A stretch of DNA of 10,970 nucleotides from an uncultured beta proteobacterium (GCA_903885415.1 CAISIP010000436.1:1-10970), one strand, 5' to 3'; positions 1 to 6,436 are shown, numbered from the stretch's first letter. Numbers and translations: made by a program. Notes: generated from the sequence alone by a model not told the origin.

Positions 1-1
1 C

Positions 2-616
2 CGAAGCGTGCTCGCCTGGCCGCGGAGGCCTCAGCGGCGCCCCGCTCCTCGAACGTTCCCTGCAGGTCGTGCGCAGTGGGCCAAGGCCAACCCGGGCAAG
101 GGCAATGTGGGCGTGCCGGCTCCGGCGAGCGCGCCTGATTTTGCGGTGGGCGTCGTCGCCGCCGCGCTGGCCACCGACCTCAAGTCGGTTCCCTACCGTG
201 GCGATGGGCCGGTAGCGCAGGATCTGGTGGGCGGCCAGATAGCCGGCGGCATCGGATCGGTCGGTGCGATGCTGCAACACGCCAAGGCGGGCAAGATCCG
301 CATCGTCGCGGTCAACGGCAGCAGCCGTTTGCAGTTGCTGCCCGAAGTGCCGACCTATGCCGAGATGGGCATCAAGGGCTACGAGGAAGTGATCTTCACC
401 GCCGTCTTCGCACCCGCTGCAACGCCCGCCAGCCTGATCCAGAGCTACAACGCGGTCATCGCCAAACTGGTGAAGTCGGCGGACTTCGCCGACAAGCTCA
501 GCAACATGGGGATCAGCGCTGCGCACAGCAGCCCGTCCGAACTGGGCGCGCGGGTGCAAGCCACCCACCAGGCCTGGACCACGATGGTGAAGAACGCGGG
601 CTTCAAGCCGCAGTAA
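2..616 (+). CDS. Bug/TctC-family tripartite tricarboxylate transporter substrate-binding protein, C-terminal part (5' end outside window)
   Basis: The reading frame is open to the left edge and ends at TAA 614-616. About 205 codons are visible of a family usually near 320-330 residues. Bug proteins are periplasmic receptors that bind carboxylates and similar small acids, often for TctAB-type transporters. The family pattern is clear from AQWAKANPGKGNVGVPAPAS onward. It continues with a VPYRG segment, DLVGGQIAGG, KIRIVAVNGSSR, LLPEVPTYAEMG and a C-terminal helix ending in NAGFKPQ. About 180 residues remain after the AKANPGK motif, as expected for the family. The first roughly 20 codons are Arg/Pro-rich and match the family poorly, so a small frameshift near base 60-80 is possible. 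No TctA or TctB genes are visible, and many Bug receptors are orphans. The ligand is unknown. Confidence 0.8.
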   Translation, partial: RSVLAWPRRPQRRPAPRTFPAGRAQWAKANPGKGNVGVPAPASAPDFAVGVVAAALATDLKSVPYRGDGPVAQDLVGGQIAGGIGSVGAMLQHAKAGKIRIVAVNGSSRLQLLPEVPTYAEMGIKGYEEVIFTAVFAPAATPASLIQSYNAVIAKLVKSADFADKLSNMGISAAHSSPSELGARVQATHQAWTTMVKNAGFKPQ

Positions 617-617
617 G

Positions 618-647
618 GCCGCGCCTCGGGCCTGCTCAGAGCGCGGC
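618..647. terminator. Hairpin over the convergent stop codons of the Bug receptor and SDR genes
   Basis: Arms GCCGCGC (618-624) and GCGCGGC (641-647) are perfect 7-bp complements around a 16-base loop. The structure lies between the receptor stop (614-616) and the end of the SDR gene, whose stop is 636-638. No T-run follows on either strand, so it is not a classical intrinsic terminator. It could act in both directions. The call rests on the pairing and the position only. Confidence 0.35.
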
Positions 648-1451
648 GGTCAGTCCGCCGTCGACATACAGCACATGGCCGTTGACGAAGGCAGAGGCGT
701 CACTGGCCAGGAATATGCCGGCGCCCACCAGATCCTGCACCTGGCCCCAACGCCCCGCCGGCGTATGGTCGATCAGCCAGTCGTTGAATTTCGGGTCGCC
801 CGACAACGCCTGCGTGAATTCGGTCTGGATATAGCCGGGACCGATGCCGTTGACCTGAATGCCGTAGCGGGCCCAGTCCACCGCCATGCCTTTGGTGAGC
901 ATCTTGAGCCCGCCCTTTGATGCGGAGTAGGGAGCGGTTCCGGCCCGGCTGGACTCGCTCAGCACCGAGCACATGTTGATGATTTTTCCGTGGCCCCTGG
1001 CCTTCATTCCCGGCACTACCGCCCGGGCGACATAAAAGGCGCTGTCGAGATTGGTGCGCATGACCTGCTGCCACTGCGCGTTGGAATAAGTGTCCAGCGG
1101 CGCCCTGAAGGTGACGCCGGCGTTGTTCACCAGAATATCGATGCCGCCGAGCTTGCTTTCCAGCGCCTGTACTGCCACCGCAATCGCGTCGGGGTCGGTG
1201 ACGTCAAAGCCGTGGCTGCTCACCATGCCCGATGCCGGCGCCAGGGCCTCCAGCGCCTGCTGCGCCCGAAGCAGTTTTTCGGGGTCGCGGCCGTTGAGAA
1301 CGACCCGCGCACCCGCTGCCAAAAAACCGCGTGCGAGGGCCAGCCCTATGCCGCTGCTCGATCCGGTCAGCAGCGCTGTTCGCCGATGCAGGCCAAACAT
1401 CGCCAGCGGATGCTTAAGGGGGTCGATTTCGGTATCGGCTTCGCCGCGCAT
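636..1451 (-). CDS. SDR-family oxidoreductase, gluconate 5-dehydrogenase (IdnO)-like
   Basis: This 271-residue classical short-chain dehydrogenase is full length for the family (about 250-270). The cofactor motif TGSSSGIG is at residues 29-36 and NNAG is at 109-112. The catalytic set is a serine in the NMCSVLSE segment (about S162), Y175 and K179 (APYSASKGG). The stretches GKIINMCS, KMLTKGMA, WARYGIQVNGIGPGYIQTEF and DFVNGH/VDGG-like FVNGHVLYVDGG are strongly reminiscent of gluconate 5-dehydrogenase, which reversibly reduces 5-keto-gluconate with NAD(P)H in the cytoplasm. R48-N53-G54-R55 after the second strand is compatible with NADP(H) preference, which is an inference. The start is supported by AGGAG (1458-1462) six bases upstream of the ATG. 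M18 is a weaker alternative. No gluconate kinase or transporter lies nearby, so the real substrate may be another keto acid or polyol. Confidence 0.85.
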   Translation of the reverse strand: MRGEADTEIDPLKHPLAMFGLHRRTALLTGSSSGIGLALARGFLAAGARVVLNGRDPEKLLRAQQALEALAPASGMVSSHGFDVTDPDAIAVAVQALESKLGGIDILVNNAGVTFRAPLDTYSNAQWQQVMRTNLDSAFYVARAVVPGMKARGHGKIINMCSVLSESSRAGTAPYSASKGGLKMLTKGMAVDWARYGIQVNGIGPGYIQTEFTQALSGDPKFNDWLIDHTPAGRWGQVQDLVGAGIFLASDASAFVNGHVLYVDGGLTAAL

Positions 1452-1457
1452 GTGATT

Positions 1458-1462
1458 CTCCT
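1458..1462 (-). promoter_or_regulatory. Ribosome binding site of the SDR gene
   Basis: On the minus strand AGGAG lies six bases before the ATG at 1451-1449. It decides for this start over the internal methionine at codon 18. Confidence 0.7.
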
Positions 1463-1470
1463 AAGTCCCT

Positions 1471-1500
1471 GGGGGCAGGCCCATGCCACAGGGGGCAGGG
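1471..1500. repeat. Two 9-base direct repeats upstream of the SDR gene
   Basis: GGGGGCAGG occurs at 1471-1479 and again at 1491-1499, exactly 20 bases apart, which is about two helical turns. The pair lies 20-48 bases upstream of the SDR start codon. Same-face spacing near a promoter is typical of operator half-sites. No regulator is encoded nearby, and in GC-rich DNA a pair like this can arise by chance. Confidence 0.3.
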
Positions 1501-1551
1501 TGAGTCAGCTTACAGCAAAGAGCGGGCCGCGGCCGCCATCGGGACGCACCC

Positions 1552-1557
1552 TACAAT
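1552..1557 (+). promoter_or_regulatory. Possible -10 element for the small Ala/Pro/Lys-rich protein gene
   Basis: TACAAT matches the sigma-70 -10 consensus at five of six positions and stands out as an AT-rich patch in GC-rich DNA. It lies about 130 bases upstream of the ATG at 1685. No good -35 hexamer is visible 16-18 bases upstream, so the call is weak. The rest of the 1452-1684 gap holds nothing else I can support. Confidence 0.22.
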
Positions 1558-1684
1558 ATTTGGGTCGGTGCGAGCGGGCGGGCGCCGGGTTCTGTCTCCC
1601 CCGGCCTTGGCCAGCGACGACCGTCGAGACGAATTTTTAACCCCGGGGCGCCGACTGGCGTCGCTTCAACAAGAAAGATCCCCG

Positions 1685-1912
1685 ATGCAAATCAAATCCC
1701 TGGTCTCGGCCATCGCCCTCGCGTGCAGTGCATCCATGTTGATGGCGCAGACCGCTGCGCCGGTGGCTCCAGCAGCGCCCGCAGCGCCCGCAGCGCCCGC
1801 AGTAGCCGGTGCTGCGGCGACGCCCGCCAAGTCCGAGGCTTCGAGCAAGCCCGCCAAAAAAGCCAAAAAAGCCAAGAAAGCCAAAAAGAATAAAGCTGCC
1901 GCCTCGCAATAA
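1685..1912 (+). CDS. Small exported Ala/Pro- and Lys-rich repeat protein, function unknown
   Basis: This 75-residue protein has three parts. An Sec-type signal peptide (residues 1-21) has one Lys near the start, a hydrophobic core and a likely cut after SMLMA. An Ala/Pro block (about 23-48) is built on AAP repeats. A C-terminal block (about 53-72) contains four Ala-Lys-Lys units at 57-68. The mature part has one acidic residue (E51), many lysines and no aromatic residue or cysteine, so it should be very basic and disordered. The ATG at 1685 is preferred because it begins the signal peptide and has a weak purine-rich site (AGAAAGA, 1672-1678). An upstream GTG at 1568 would add a tail that hides the signal peptide. 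It resembles, in composition only, small periplasmic acid-shock or PsiF-like proteins and histone H1-like tails. Binding to DNA, LPS or cell wall would be guesses. Confidence 0.7.
   Translation: MQIKSLVSAIALACSASMLMAQTAAPVAPAAPAAPAAPAVAGAAATPAKSEASSKPAKKAKKAKKAKKNKAAASQ
1772..1807 (+). repeat. Tandem 9-base repeat encoding Ala-Ala-Pro
   Basis: GCAGCGCCC occurs three times without change (1772-1780, 1781-1789, 1790-1798), followed by a degenerate fourth unit (GCAGTAGCC). The unit length keeps the reading frame. Identical codons in each unit point to recent slippage or duplication rather than only protein-level selection. Confidence 0.8.
1853..1888 (+). repeat. Tandem 9-base repeat encoding Ala-Lys-Lys
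   Basis: Four units of GCC AAR AAR run from 1853 to 1888. The first two are identical (GCCAAAAAA) and the others differ by A/G at third positions. This is an A-rich island in an otherwise GC-rich window. Poly-A stretches like these are prone to polymerase slippage. Confidence 0.75.
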
Positions 1913-1940
1913 GCGGCAGCCGGCCTCAAATCCAGCCGGC
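1895..1940. terminator. Overlapping hairpins between convergent genes, possible bidirectional terminator
   Basis: GCTGCCGC (1895-1902) and GCGGCAGC (1913-1920) form a perfect 8-bp stem around a 10-base loop that contains the stop codon of the small repeat protein. A second pairing joins GCCGGC at 1919-1924 and 1935-1940 across the stop codon of the GDSL gene (1926-1928). Only 13 bases separate the two stops, so structure serving both directions is plausible. Neither hairpin is followed by a T-run. Confidence 0.45.
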
Positions 1941-3086
1941 CTGCGCCAGCATCCGCGCGACCAGTTCATTCGCCAGCTGGTAGCCATAAGGCGTCGGGTG
2001 GAAATTGTCAGAAAACAGATAAGTCTTCCACCAGCTGGCGGCTCCGGTGGAGCCGGCCGGAGGACTGAGCGCCGACAGCGCGTCGCCGGTACAGGTTTGG
2101 AAGTTGTAGCTGGGCAGGCCGTCGGAACCGACGCCCGCAGGCGGACATGCTGGCGTTGCCACATTGGTCAACCCGTACTTTGCCGGATTGGCGACCCAGT
2201 CGTTCATCGTGCCGTACAGGTCGAGCACCACGACCGACAGGTTGCCTGCGGCACGCGCTGAGAGCTGCGCGTTGAATGCCTGCAGCCAACTCTTGAACAG
2301 TGCCTCCATTTGCGTGCTGGCCGCGTTACCGCCCTCGCCGTAGGCCACCGCGATGGCGCCGAGCAGCATCTGAAACCTGGGCGTGCTGGTGATGGCGGGC
2401 ATGTTGGCCACGATCACATTGACCGCACCCTTGTCCAGTGCGTTGGCCTTGATGGCGTCGTACAGCTTGTCGGCCAGGGCCGCCATATAAAGGCCTCCGG
2501 CAGCGGCCAGGCCGCTCGGGCCGGTGGCCAGGTTGGCGGCCACCACCGCCGGGCTGAGCACCGTCGACAACAGGGCCGCGTAGGACGCGCCGCCGTCTTT
2601 GCCGGCGCTGAGATAGGCGCCGATCAGATCGGCGGCGTCGTTGCCGCCGCCGTCGACTAACAGCAGGTCTTTGGCGCTGTAGCTATAGGTGGCGCCGGCG
2701 TCCTGCAGTTGCTTGACGATCGAGACCGGACTCGCCGCGCCGCCCGCGCTGGTTGGGTTATTGATGCGACCGCCCGCGATGGCATAGTTGGTGCAACCCG
2801 CAACCGGGTTCGCCACGAATGCGGCGCCGGTGAACTTGTAGACCTCACATAAGCCGGATACGCCGAAATCGGCGGCGGTTCTCTCGACCCAGTTCTGCGC
2901 CGTGGGTCCCTGGACCGAAAAGATGCGACCAAAGCCGGGCACGCCGGCGAAGGTGCCGCTGTCGGACAGGCTGTCACCGACCACCCGGACCGAACTGATC
3001 GCCGACCTGCGTGTGTCGCCACCACCGCATCCGGCGATCACCAATGCCGCGCCCAGCGCCGCAACTGCTAGATTGAGCTTTCCCAT
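1926..3086 (-). CDS. GDSL/SGNH-family lipolytic hydrolase, predicted lipoprotein
   Basis: This 386-residue protein begins with a lipoprotein signal peptide: a hydrophobic core and lipobox IAGC, with C20 as the lipidated residue followed by GGG. It should therefore be anchored in a membrane, probably the outer one. All SGNH blocks are visible. Block I is VVGDSLSDSG with nucleophile S39. Block II is the glycine after TNYAIA (G105). Block III is GGND (147-150, N149 in the oxyanion hole). Block V is SDNFHPT with D360 and H363 of the triad. The family hydrolyses esters of lipids, sugars or polymers. There is no C-terminal autotransporter barrel, unlike EstA-type relatives. Four cysteines (80, 98, 314, 332) could form two disulfides, in keeping with export. 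AGGGGG (3096-3101) lies nine bases before the ATG. The substrate is unknown. Confidence 0.85.
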   Translation of the reverse strand: MGKLNLAVAALGAALVIAGCGGGDTRRSAISSVRVVGDSLSDSGTFAGVPGFGRIFSVQGPTAQNWVERTAADFGVSGLCEVYKFTGAAFVANPVAGCTNYAIAGGRINNPTSAGGAASPVSIVKQLQDAGATYSYSAKDLLLVDGGGNDAADLIGAYLSAGKDGGASYAALLSTVLSPAVVAANLATGPSGLAAAGGLYMAALADKLYDAIKANALDKGAVNVIVANMPAITSTPRFQMLLGAIAVAYGEGGNAASTQMEALFKSWLQAFNAQLSARAAGNLSVVVLDLYGTMNDWVANPAKYGLTNVATPACPPAGVGSDGLPSYNFQTCTGDALSALSPPAGSTGAASWWKTYLFSDNFHPTPYGYQLANELVARMLAQAGWI

Positions 3087-3120
3087 TGCGTTCTTCCCCC
3101 TATTTTTGTTGCCGTTTTAT

Positions 3121-3139
3121 GAAAGGAAACCGTCCTTTC
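3121..3139 (-). promoter_or_regulatory. Dyad upstream of the GDSL lipoprotein gene
   Basis: GAAAGGA (3121-3127) and TCCTTTC (3133-3139) are perfect 7-bp inverted repeats with a 5-base centre, about 35 bases upstream of the GDSL start codon. The position suits an operator or a leader hairpin. No T-run follows on either strand, so a terminator is unlikely. The rest of the 3087-3242 gap holds only a weak 6-bp inverted repeat (3214-3219 with 3230-3235) just past the end of the MDR gene. Confidence 0.3.
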
Positions 3140-3242
3140 CCCACCGGAGAATCTAAGGCATGGACCCGACCAACCGATCAGGAAATATACGGCAAGCGGA
3201 CATTGTTCTGCATCGGCGGAATCAATCAGCCGCCGCAGCGCC

Positions 3243-4346
3243 TCAGACGCCCGGCGGGATCAGCACCAGCTTGCCGACATGCTGCTTGCGCATGAACTCG
3301 CGCTGCGCGTCGGCTATCTGCTCCAGCGCGAAGCTTCTGGCCACCATCGGCCTGATCGCGCCGCGCTCGATGGCGGCGACCAAGCGCGGAAATACCGGCT
3401 CCTCCCAGGCAGTGCAGCCGATGAGCCGCAAGTCCTTGAGGTAGAAATCGCGCATGTCCATCGCCACCTGCGGCCCGCCGATGGCGCCGCAGGACACATA
3501 GCGCGCGCCCCGGCGCAGCAGCTTGAGCAAGCTGCCAAAGCCGGGGCCCGCCACCGGGTCGACGACCAGGTCGACCGACTCCTGGCCCAACACGCCCAGC
3601 AGGTCGGCATCGCGCGCGAGCACCTGGTCGGCGCCTGCGGCGCGCACCGGGTCCGTCTTGGCCGGCCCGGCGATGGCGATCACCCGCGCGCCGCGCAGCT
3701 TCGCCAGTTGCACCACAGCCAATCCGACACCGCCCGAAGCGCCGGTCACCAGCACCTGCTCGCCCGCGCGCAATGCGGCCCGGGTGAGCATGTTCTCGGC
3801 GCTCCCGTAGGCGCAGGGAATGGCGCCGAGTTCGGCGTCGCTCAGATCGCTGCGCACCGCAAAAACCTCGCCTGCGGGCACCTTCAGGTACTGCGCAAAG
3901 GCTCCATCGATATCCGAACCCAGCCAGGTCGTCTCCATCGAAGCAAAGCCGGCCACGCGCATGCACGATCGCACCAGCACCCGCTGCCCAACCAGCGCCG
4001 GGTCCACCCCCGGCGCGACCGCGACCACGCGCCCACAGCAGTCGGCGCCCTGTATCAGCGGAAAGGGCGTCGCCGATTTCCAGCCCGCCGGCGCCTCGCC
4101 TGTCGATGGGGCGCCGAAACCATCGGCGTACCAGCCAACCCGGGTGTTGATATCGGTGTTGTTGACGCCGGCGGCAAGAACCTGCAGCAGGACTTCGCCG
4201 GCCACCAGCGTCGGAATGCGTCGTTCGCACAGCAGCAGTTGCTCGGTGCCGCCGTGGCCGGTCGTGACCACGGCCTGCATGGTCGTCTTGCGCGGGCGCG
4301 GTGCAAGACCGTCGCCCACATCGGCGTGGGTGGGATGTATCGGCAT
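3243..4346 (-). CDS. MDR-superfamily zinc-independent alcohol dehydrogenase/quinone oxidoreductase-like protein
   Basis: With the ATG at 4346 the product has 367 residues. The N-terminal GroES-like domain carries AAGVNNTDIN (about 59-68), where zinc alcohol dehydrogenases would have a catalytic Cys, and GADCCGRV (100-107). The four-Cys structural zinc loop is absent. The Rossmann domain shows VLVTGASGGVGLAVVQLAK, with TGASGGVG at 201-208. This pattern fits NAD(P)H-dependent quinone or enone reductases in the cytoplasm. ATG 4346 is chosen because AAAAGG (4355-4360) lies eight bases upstream. A GTG at 4364 or the ATG at 4280, where family homology begins (MQAVVTTGHGG), are alternatives. The gene is divergent from the M81 peptidase gene, with 117 bases between them. 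It may share control with that cluster, but this is inference. Confidence 0.8.
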   Translation of the reverse strand: MPIHPTHADVGDGLAPRPRKTTMQAVVTTGHGGTEQLLLCERRIPTLVAGEVLLQVLAAGVNNTDINTRVGWYADGFGAPSTGEAPAGWKSATPFPLIQGADCCGRVVAVAPGVDPALVGQRVLVRSCMRVAGFASMETTWLGSDIDGAFAQYLKVPAGEVFAVRSDLSDAELGAIPCAYGSAENMLTRAALRAGEQVLVTGASGGVGLAVVQLAKLRGARVIAIAGPAKTDPVRAAGADQVLARDADLLGVLGQESVDLVVDPVAGPGFGSLLKLLRRGARYVSCGAIGGPQVAMDMRDFYLKDLRLIGCTAWEEPVFPRLVAAIERGAIRPMVARSFALEQIADAQREFMRKQHVGKLVLIPPGV

Positions 4347-4354
4347 GACAGAAA

Positions 4355-4360
4355 CCTTTT
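4355..4360 (-). promoter_or_regulatory. Ribosome binding site deciding the MDR gene start
   Basis: AAAAGG on the minus strand is eight bases from the ATG at 4346-4344. The later in-frame ATG at 4280 has no purine-rich site before it. Confidence 0.4.
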
Positions 4361-4373
4361 GCACTGCGACAGC

Positions 4374-4401
4374 GCCTTAGAGTATCGGCCACCCGGGTCA
4401 A
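4374..4401 (-). promoter_or_regulatory. Weak candidate promoter for the MDR gene in the divergent gap
   Basis: On the minus strand TTGACC (4401-4396) resembles a -35 box, and TAAGGC (4379-4374) follows after 16 bases. The -35 is good (five of six) but the -10 is poor. I see no convincing promoter for the rightward M81 gene in the same 117-base gap. Confidence 0.22.
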
Positions 4402-4450
4402 TGGCAGAATGCTTGGCACTGCGGGCCCACCGGTGCGCCCACGGCAACGC

Positions 4451-4456
4451 GAGGAG
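4451..4456 (+). promoter_or_regulatory. Ribosome binding site deciding the M81 peptidase start
   Basis: GAGGAG lies seven bases before the ATG at 4464. It fixes this start although the frame stays open far upstream, antisense to the MDR gene. Confidence 0.75.
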
Positions 4457-4463
4457 ACGGATC

Positions 4464-5927
4464 ATGCGCATGTTTGCGGCGTCCATTGGCACCGAAACCA
4501 ACACTTTTTCACCCATACCCACCGCGCTAGAGAGCTTTCACGAGTCCTTCTACGCGGCGCCCGGTCAGCACCCCGACGACGCCAAGCTGTGCACCGCGCC
4601 GCTGTGGGTCGCGCGACGCCGTGCCGCAGCCGAGGGGTGGACGCTGGTGGAAGGCTCCTGCTCCTTCGCCGAACCCGCCGGACTGGTGTCGCGCGCGGCC
4701 TACGAGACGCTGCGCGACGAAGTGCTGGGGCAGTTGCGCGCCGCCATGCCGCTCGACGCGGTGGTGCTCGGGCTGCACGGAGCGATGGTCGCCGACGGCT
4801 ACGACGACTGCGAGGGCGACCTGATCGCCCGGGTGCGCGAGATCGTGGGCGCCCAGGTGCCGATTGGCGTAGAGCTGGATCCGCACTGCCACATGACGCA
4901 AAAGCGGGTCGCGCACGCAACGCTGATCGTCTGCTTCAAGGAGTTCCCGCACACCGACTTCGTCGCCCGTGGCGAAGAGGTGGTGGAGCTGACGCTGCAA
5001 GCCGCTCGCGGCCGGATCAAGCCGGTGATGTCGCTGTGCGACTGCCGCATGATCGGCAGCTTTCCGACCACGATGCAACCCATGCGCGGCTTCGTCGACA
5101 GGATCAGCGCGCTTGAGGGGCACGATGGTGTCCTGTCGGTATCGATCGCGCACTGCTTTCCCTATGCCGATGTGCCCGAAATGGGCGCGCGCATTCTGGT
5201 CGTCACCGACAACCAACGCGCGCAGGGCGACCGCCTGGCCCGCGCGCTGGCCGACGAATTCTTCGCCATGCGCGGAAAGACGCAGCCGGACTTCCACACT
5301 CCGGACGAGGCCATCGACATTGCGCTGCAGGGCGGCGGACCGGTGGTGGTCGCAGACCCCTCCGACAACCCGGGCGGCGGTGCGCCGGGCGACTCGACCG
5401 TGATCCTGCGCCGCCTTATCGAGCGCGGCGTCACCGGCGCCGCGCTGGCGCCGATCTGGGATCCGATGGCGGTACGCCTGTGCTTCATGGCAGGCTGCGG
5501 CGCCCAACTGCGGCTGCGCTTCGGCGGCAAGACCGCCCCCACCTCGGGTCAGCCGATCGACGCGCTGGTGACCGTCAGGAAACTGGTGCGCGAGGCCACG
5601 CAAACCTTCGTCGACGCGAAGATGCCGCTGGGCGACAGCGCGGCAATCGAATTCGACGGCATCGAGGTGGTGCTGATCACCAAGCGCAACCAGGCCCTGG
5701 GCTCCGACCTGCTGACCGCAATGGGCGTGGGCATCGCCGACAAGACCATCGTCGTGGTGAAGTCGACCAACCACTTCCATGCCGCATTTGCGCCCTTCGC
5801 CAGACGCATTCTCTACTGCGACTCGGGTGGACCGATTCCGCGCGACCACCGCATGGTTCCCTACACCCGGCTGCAGCGGCCGATCTGGCCGCTGGACGAG
5901 GACGCGCGACCGGTGATGCTAGGCTAG
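4464..5927 (+). CDS. M81-family (microcystinase C, MlrC-like) metallopeptidase
   Basis: The 487-residue product fits the M81/MlrC family in length and motifs. The N-terminal domain opens with FAASIGTETNTFSP. VVLGLHGAMVADG is at about 100-112. The metal motif follows: D139 and H141 (ELDPHCH), then H163 (FKEFPHTD). The D-x-H plus 22-residue spacing to the next His is the pattern I recall for zinc binding in MlrC. SIAHCFPYADVPEMG (about 227-241) adds H230. The C-terminal domain starts with DPSDNPGGGAPGDST (298-312). MlrC cleaves linearised microcystin and the tetrapeptide, but most members have unknown substrates and probably act on small peptides or amides in the cytoplasm. No signal peptide is visible. 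The gene starts a rightward cluster, 36-39 bases before the Rid gene and upstream of a peptide-type ABC system. A microcystin role cannot be claimed, since mlrA, mlrB and mlrD are not seen. Confidence 0.85.
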   Translation: MRMFAASIGTETNTFSPIPTALESFHESFYAAPGQHPDDAKLCTAPLWVARRRAAAEGWTLVEGSCSFAEPAGLVSRAAYETLRDEVLGQLRAAMPLDAVVLGLHGAMVADGYDDCEGDLIARVREIVGAQVPIGVELDPHCHMTQKRVAHATLIVCFKEFPHTDFVARGEEVVELTLQAARGRIKPVMSLCDCRMIGSFPTTMQPMRGFVDRISALEGHDGVLSVSIAHCFPYADVPEMGARILVVTDNQRAQGDRLARALADEFFAMRGKTQPDFHTPDEAIDIALQGGGPVVVADPSDNPGGGAPGDSTVILRRLIERGVTGAALAPIWDPMAVRLCFMAGCGAQLRLRFGGKTAPTSGQPIDALVTVRKLVREATQTFVDAKMPLGDSAAIEFDGIEVVLITKRNQALGSDLLTAMGVGIADKTIVVVKSTNHFHAAFAPFARRILYCDSGGPIPRDHRMVPYTRLQRPIWPLDEDARPVMLG

Positions 5928-5966
5928 CGCCGCACGACACTTTCACATTCCACAAGGAGCATCCCG

Positions 5967-6428
5967 ATGACACCCTATGAACGATTGAAGCAGCTAGGAC
6001 TGGAACTGCCGACGCCGGCAGTCCCGGTCGCCAACTATGTGCCGTTTGTGCTTGCCAACGGCTTTCTGTACCTGTCGGGCCAGGGACCGAAGGGACCGGA
6101 CGGCAAGACGCCGGCGGGCAAGGTCGGCAGCGCCGTCAGCGTCGACGAGGCCTATGCCCACGCGCGCCAGACCGGCCTGAACCTGCTGGCCGTCGCGCAC
6201 ATGGCGCTGGGAGACCTTGGCCGGGTGCGCCGGGTGGTCAAGCTGCTCGGTATGGTCAATGGCGCGCCGGATTTCGGCGATCACCCCAAGGTCATCAACG
6301 GCTGCTCGGACCTGCTGGTGGCGGTATTCGGCGAAGCCGGGCGACACGCGCGCTCCGCCGTGGGCATGGGCTCTTTGCCGGGCAACATGACGGTGGAAAT
6401 CGAAGCCATCCTGCAGGTCGACGGCTAG
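5967..6428 (+). CDS. Rid/YjgF/YER057c/UK114-family protein
   Basis: The 153-residue product is longer than E. coli RidA (128) and fits the YjgF-like group with an N-terminal extension. Family features are FLYLSGQGP (33-41), a central Gly-rich segment, LGDLGRVRRVVKLLGMVN and the C-terminal RHARSAVGMGSLPGNMTVEIEAI. R129 aligns with RidA R105 and E144 with E120, with the same 15-residue spacing. The substrate-binding arginine and the acidic partner are therefore kept, and imine/enamine deaminase activity is possible. The start has AAGGAG (5954-5959) seven bases upstream. The 39-base gap to the M81 gene indicates co-transcription. In this setting it may remove reactive enamine/imine products of amino-acid or amide breakdown. 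That role is inferred, and many Rid paralogs have specialised substrates. Confidence 0.88.
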   Translation: MTPYERLKQLGLELPTPAVPVANYVPFVLANGFLYLSGQGPKGPDGKTPAGKVGSAVSVDEAYAHARQTGLNLLAVAHMALGDLGRVRRVVKLLGMVNGAPDFGDHPKVINGCSDLLVAVFGEAGRHARSAVGMGSLPGNMTVEIEAILQVDG

Positions 6429-6436
6429 GTCGCCAC

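Noticed and set aside
1641..1648. CCCCGGGG palindrome after an AT-rich stretch
   Set aside because: It has no loop and no T-run in the right place for a terminator on either strand.
1568..1684. Upstream GTG start for the small repeat protein
   Set aside because: It would place 39 residues before an obvious signal peptide. The ATG at 1685 gives a proper exported protein.
4428..4435. 8-base palindrome CACCGGTG upstream of the M81 gene
   Set aside because: It is short, GC-rich and unrepeated, and is likely by chance. No promoter was found beside it.
3279..4463. A 395-codon in-frame upstream extension of the M81 peptidase, giving an 882-residue reading frame
   Set aside because: It is antisense to the well-supported MDR gene, has an Arg/His-rich composition typical of shadow frames, and a good ribosome site and family start are at 4451-4464.
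4527..5849. Long antisense open frame (440 codons) opposite the M81 gene
   Set aside because: It mirrors the coding frame of a clear M81 enzyme, and its translation shows no domain or signal peptide.
4464..5927. Naming the gene mlrC as part of a microcystin degradation pathway
   Set aside because: M81 members are widespread without microcystin activity, and the partner mlr genes are not in the window.
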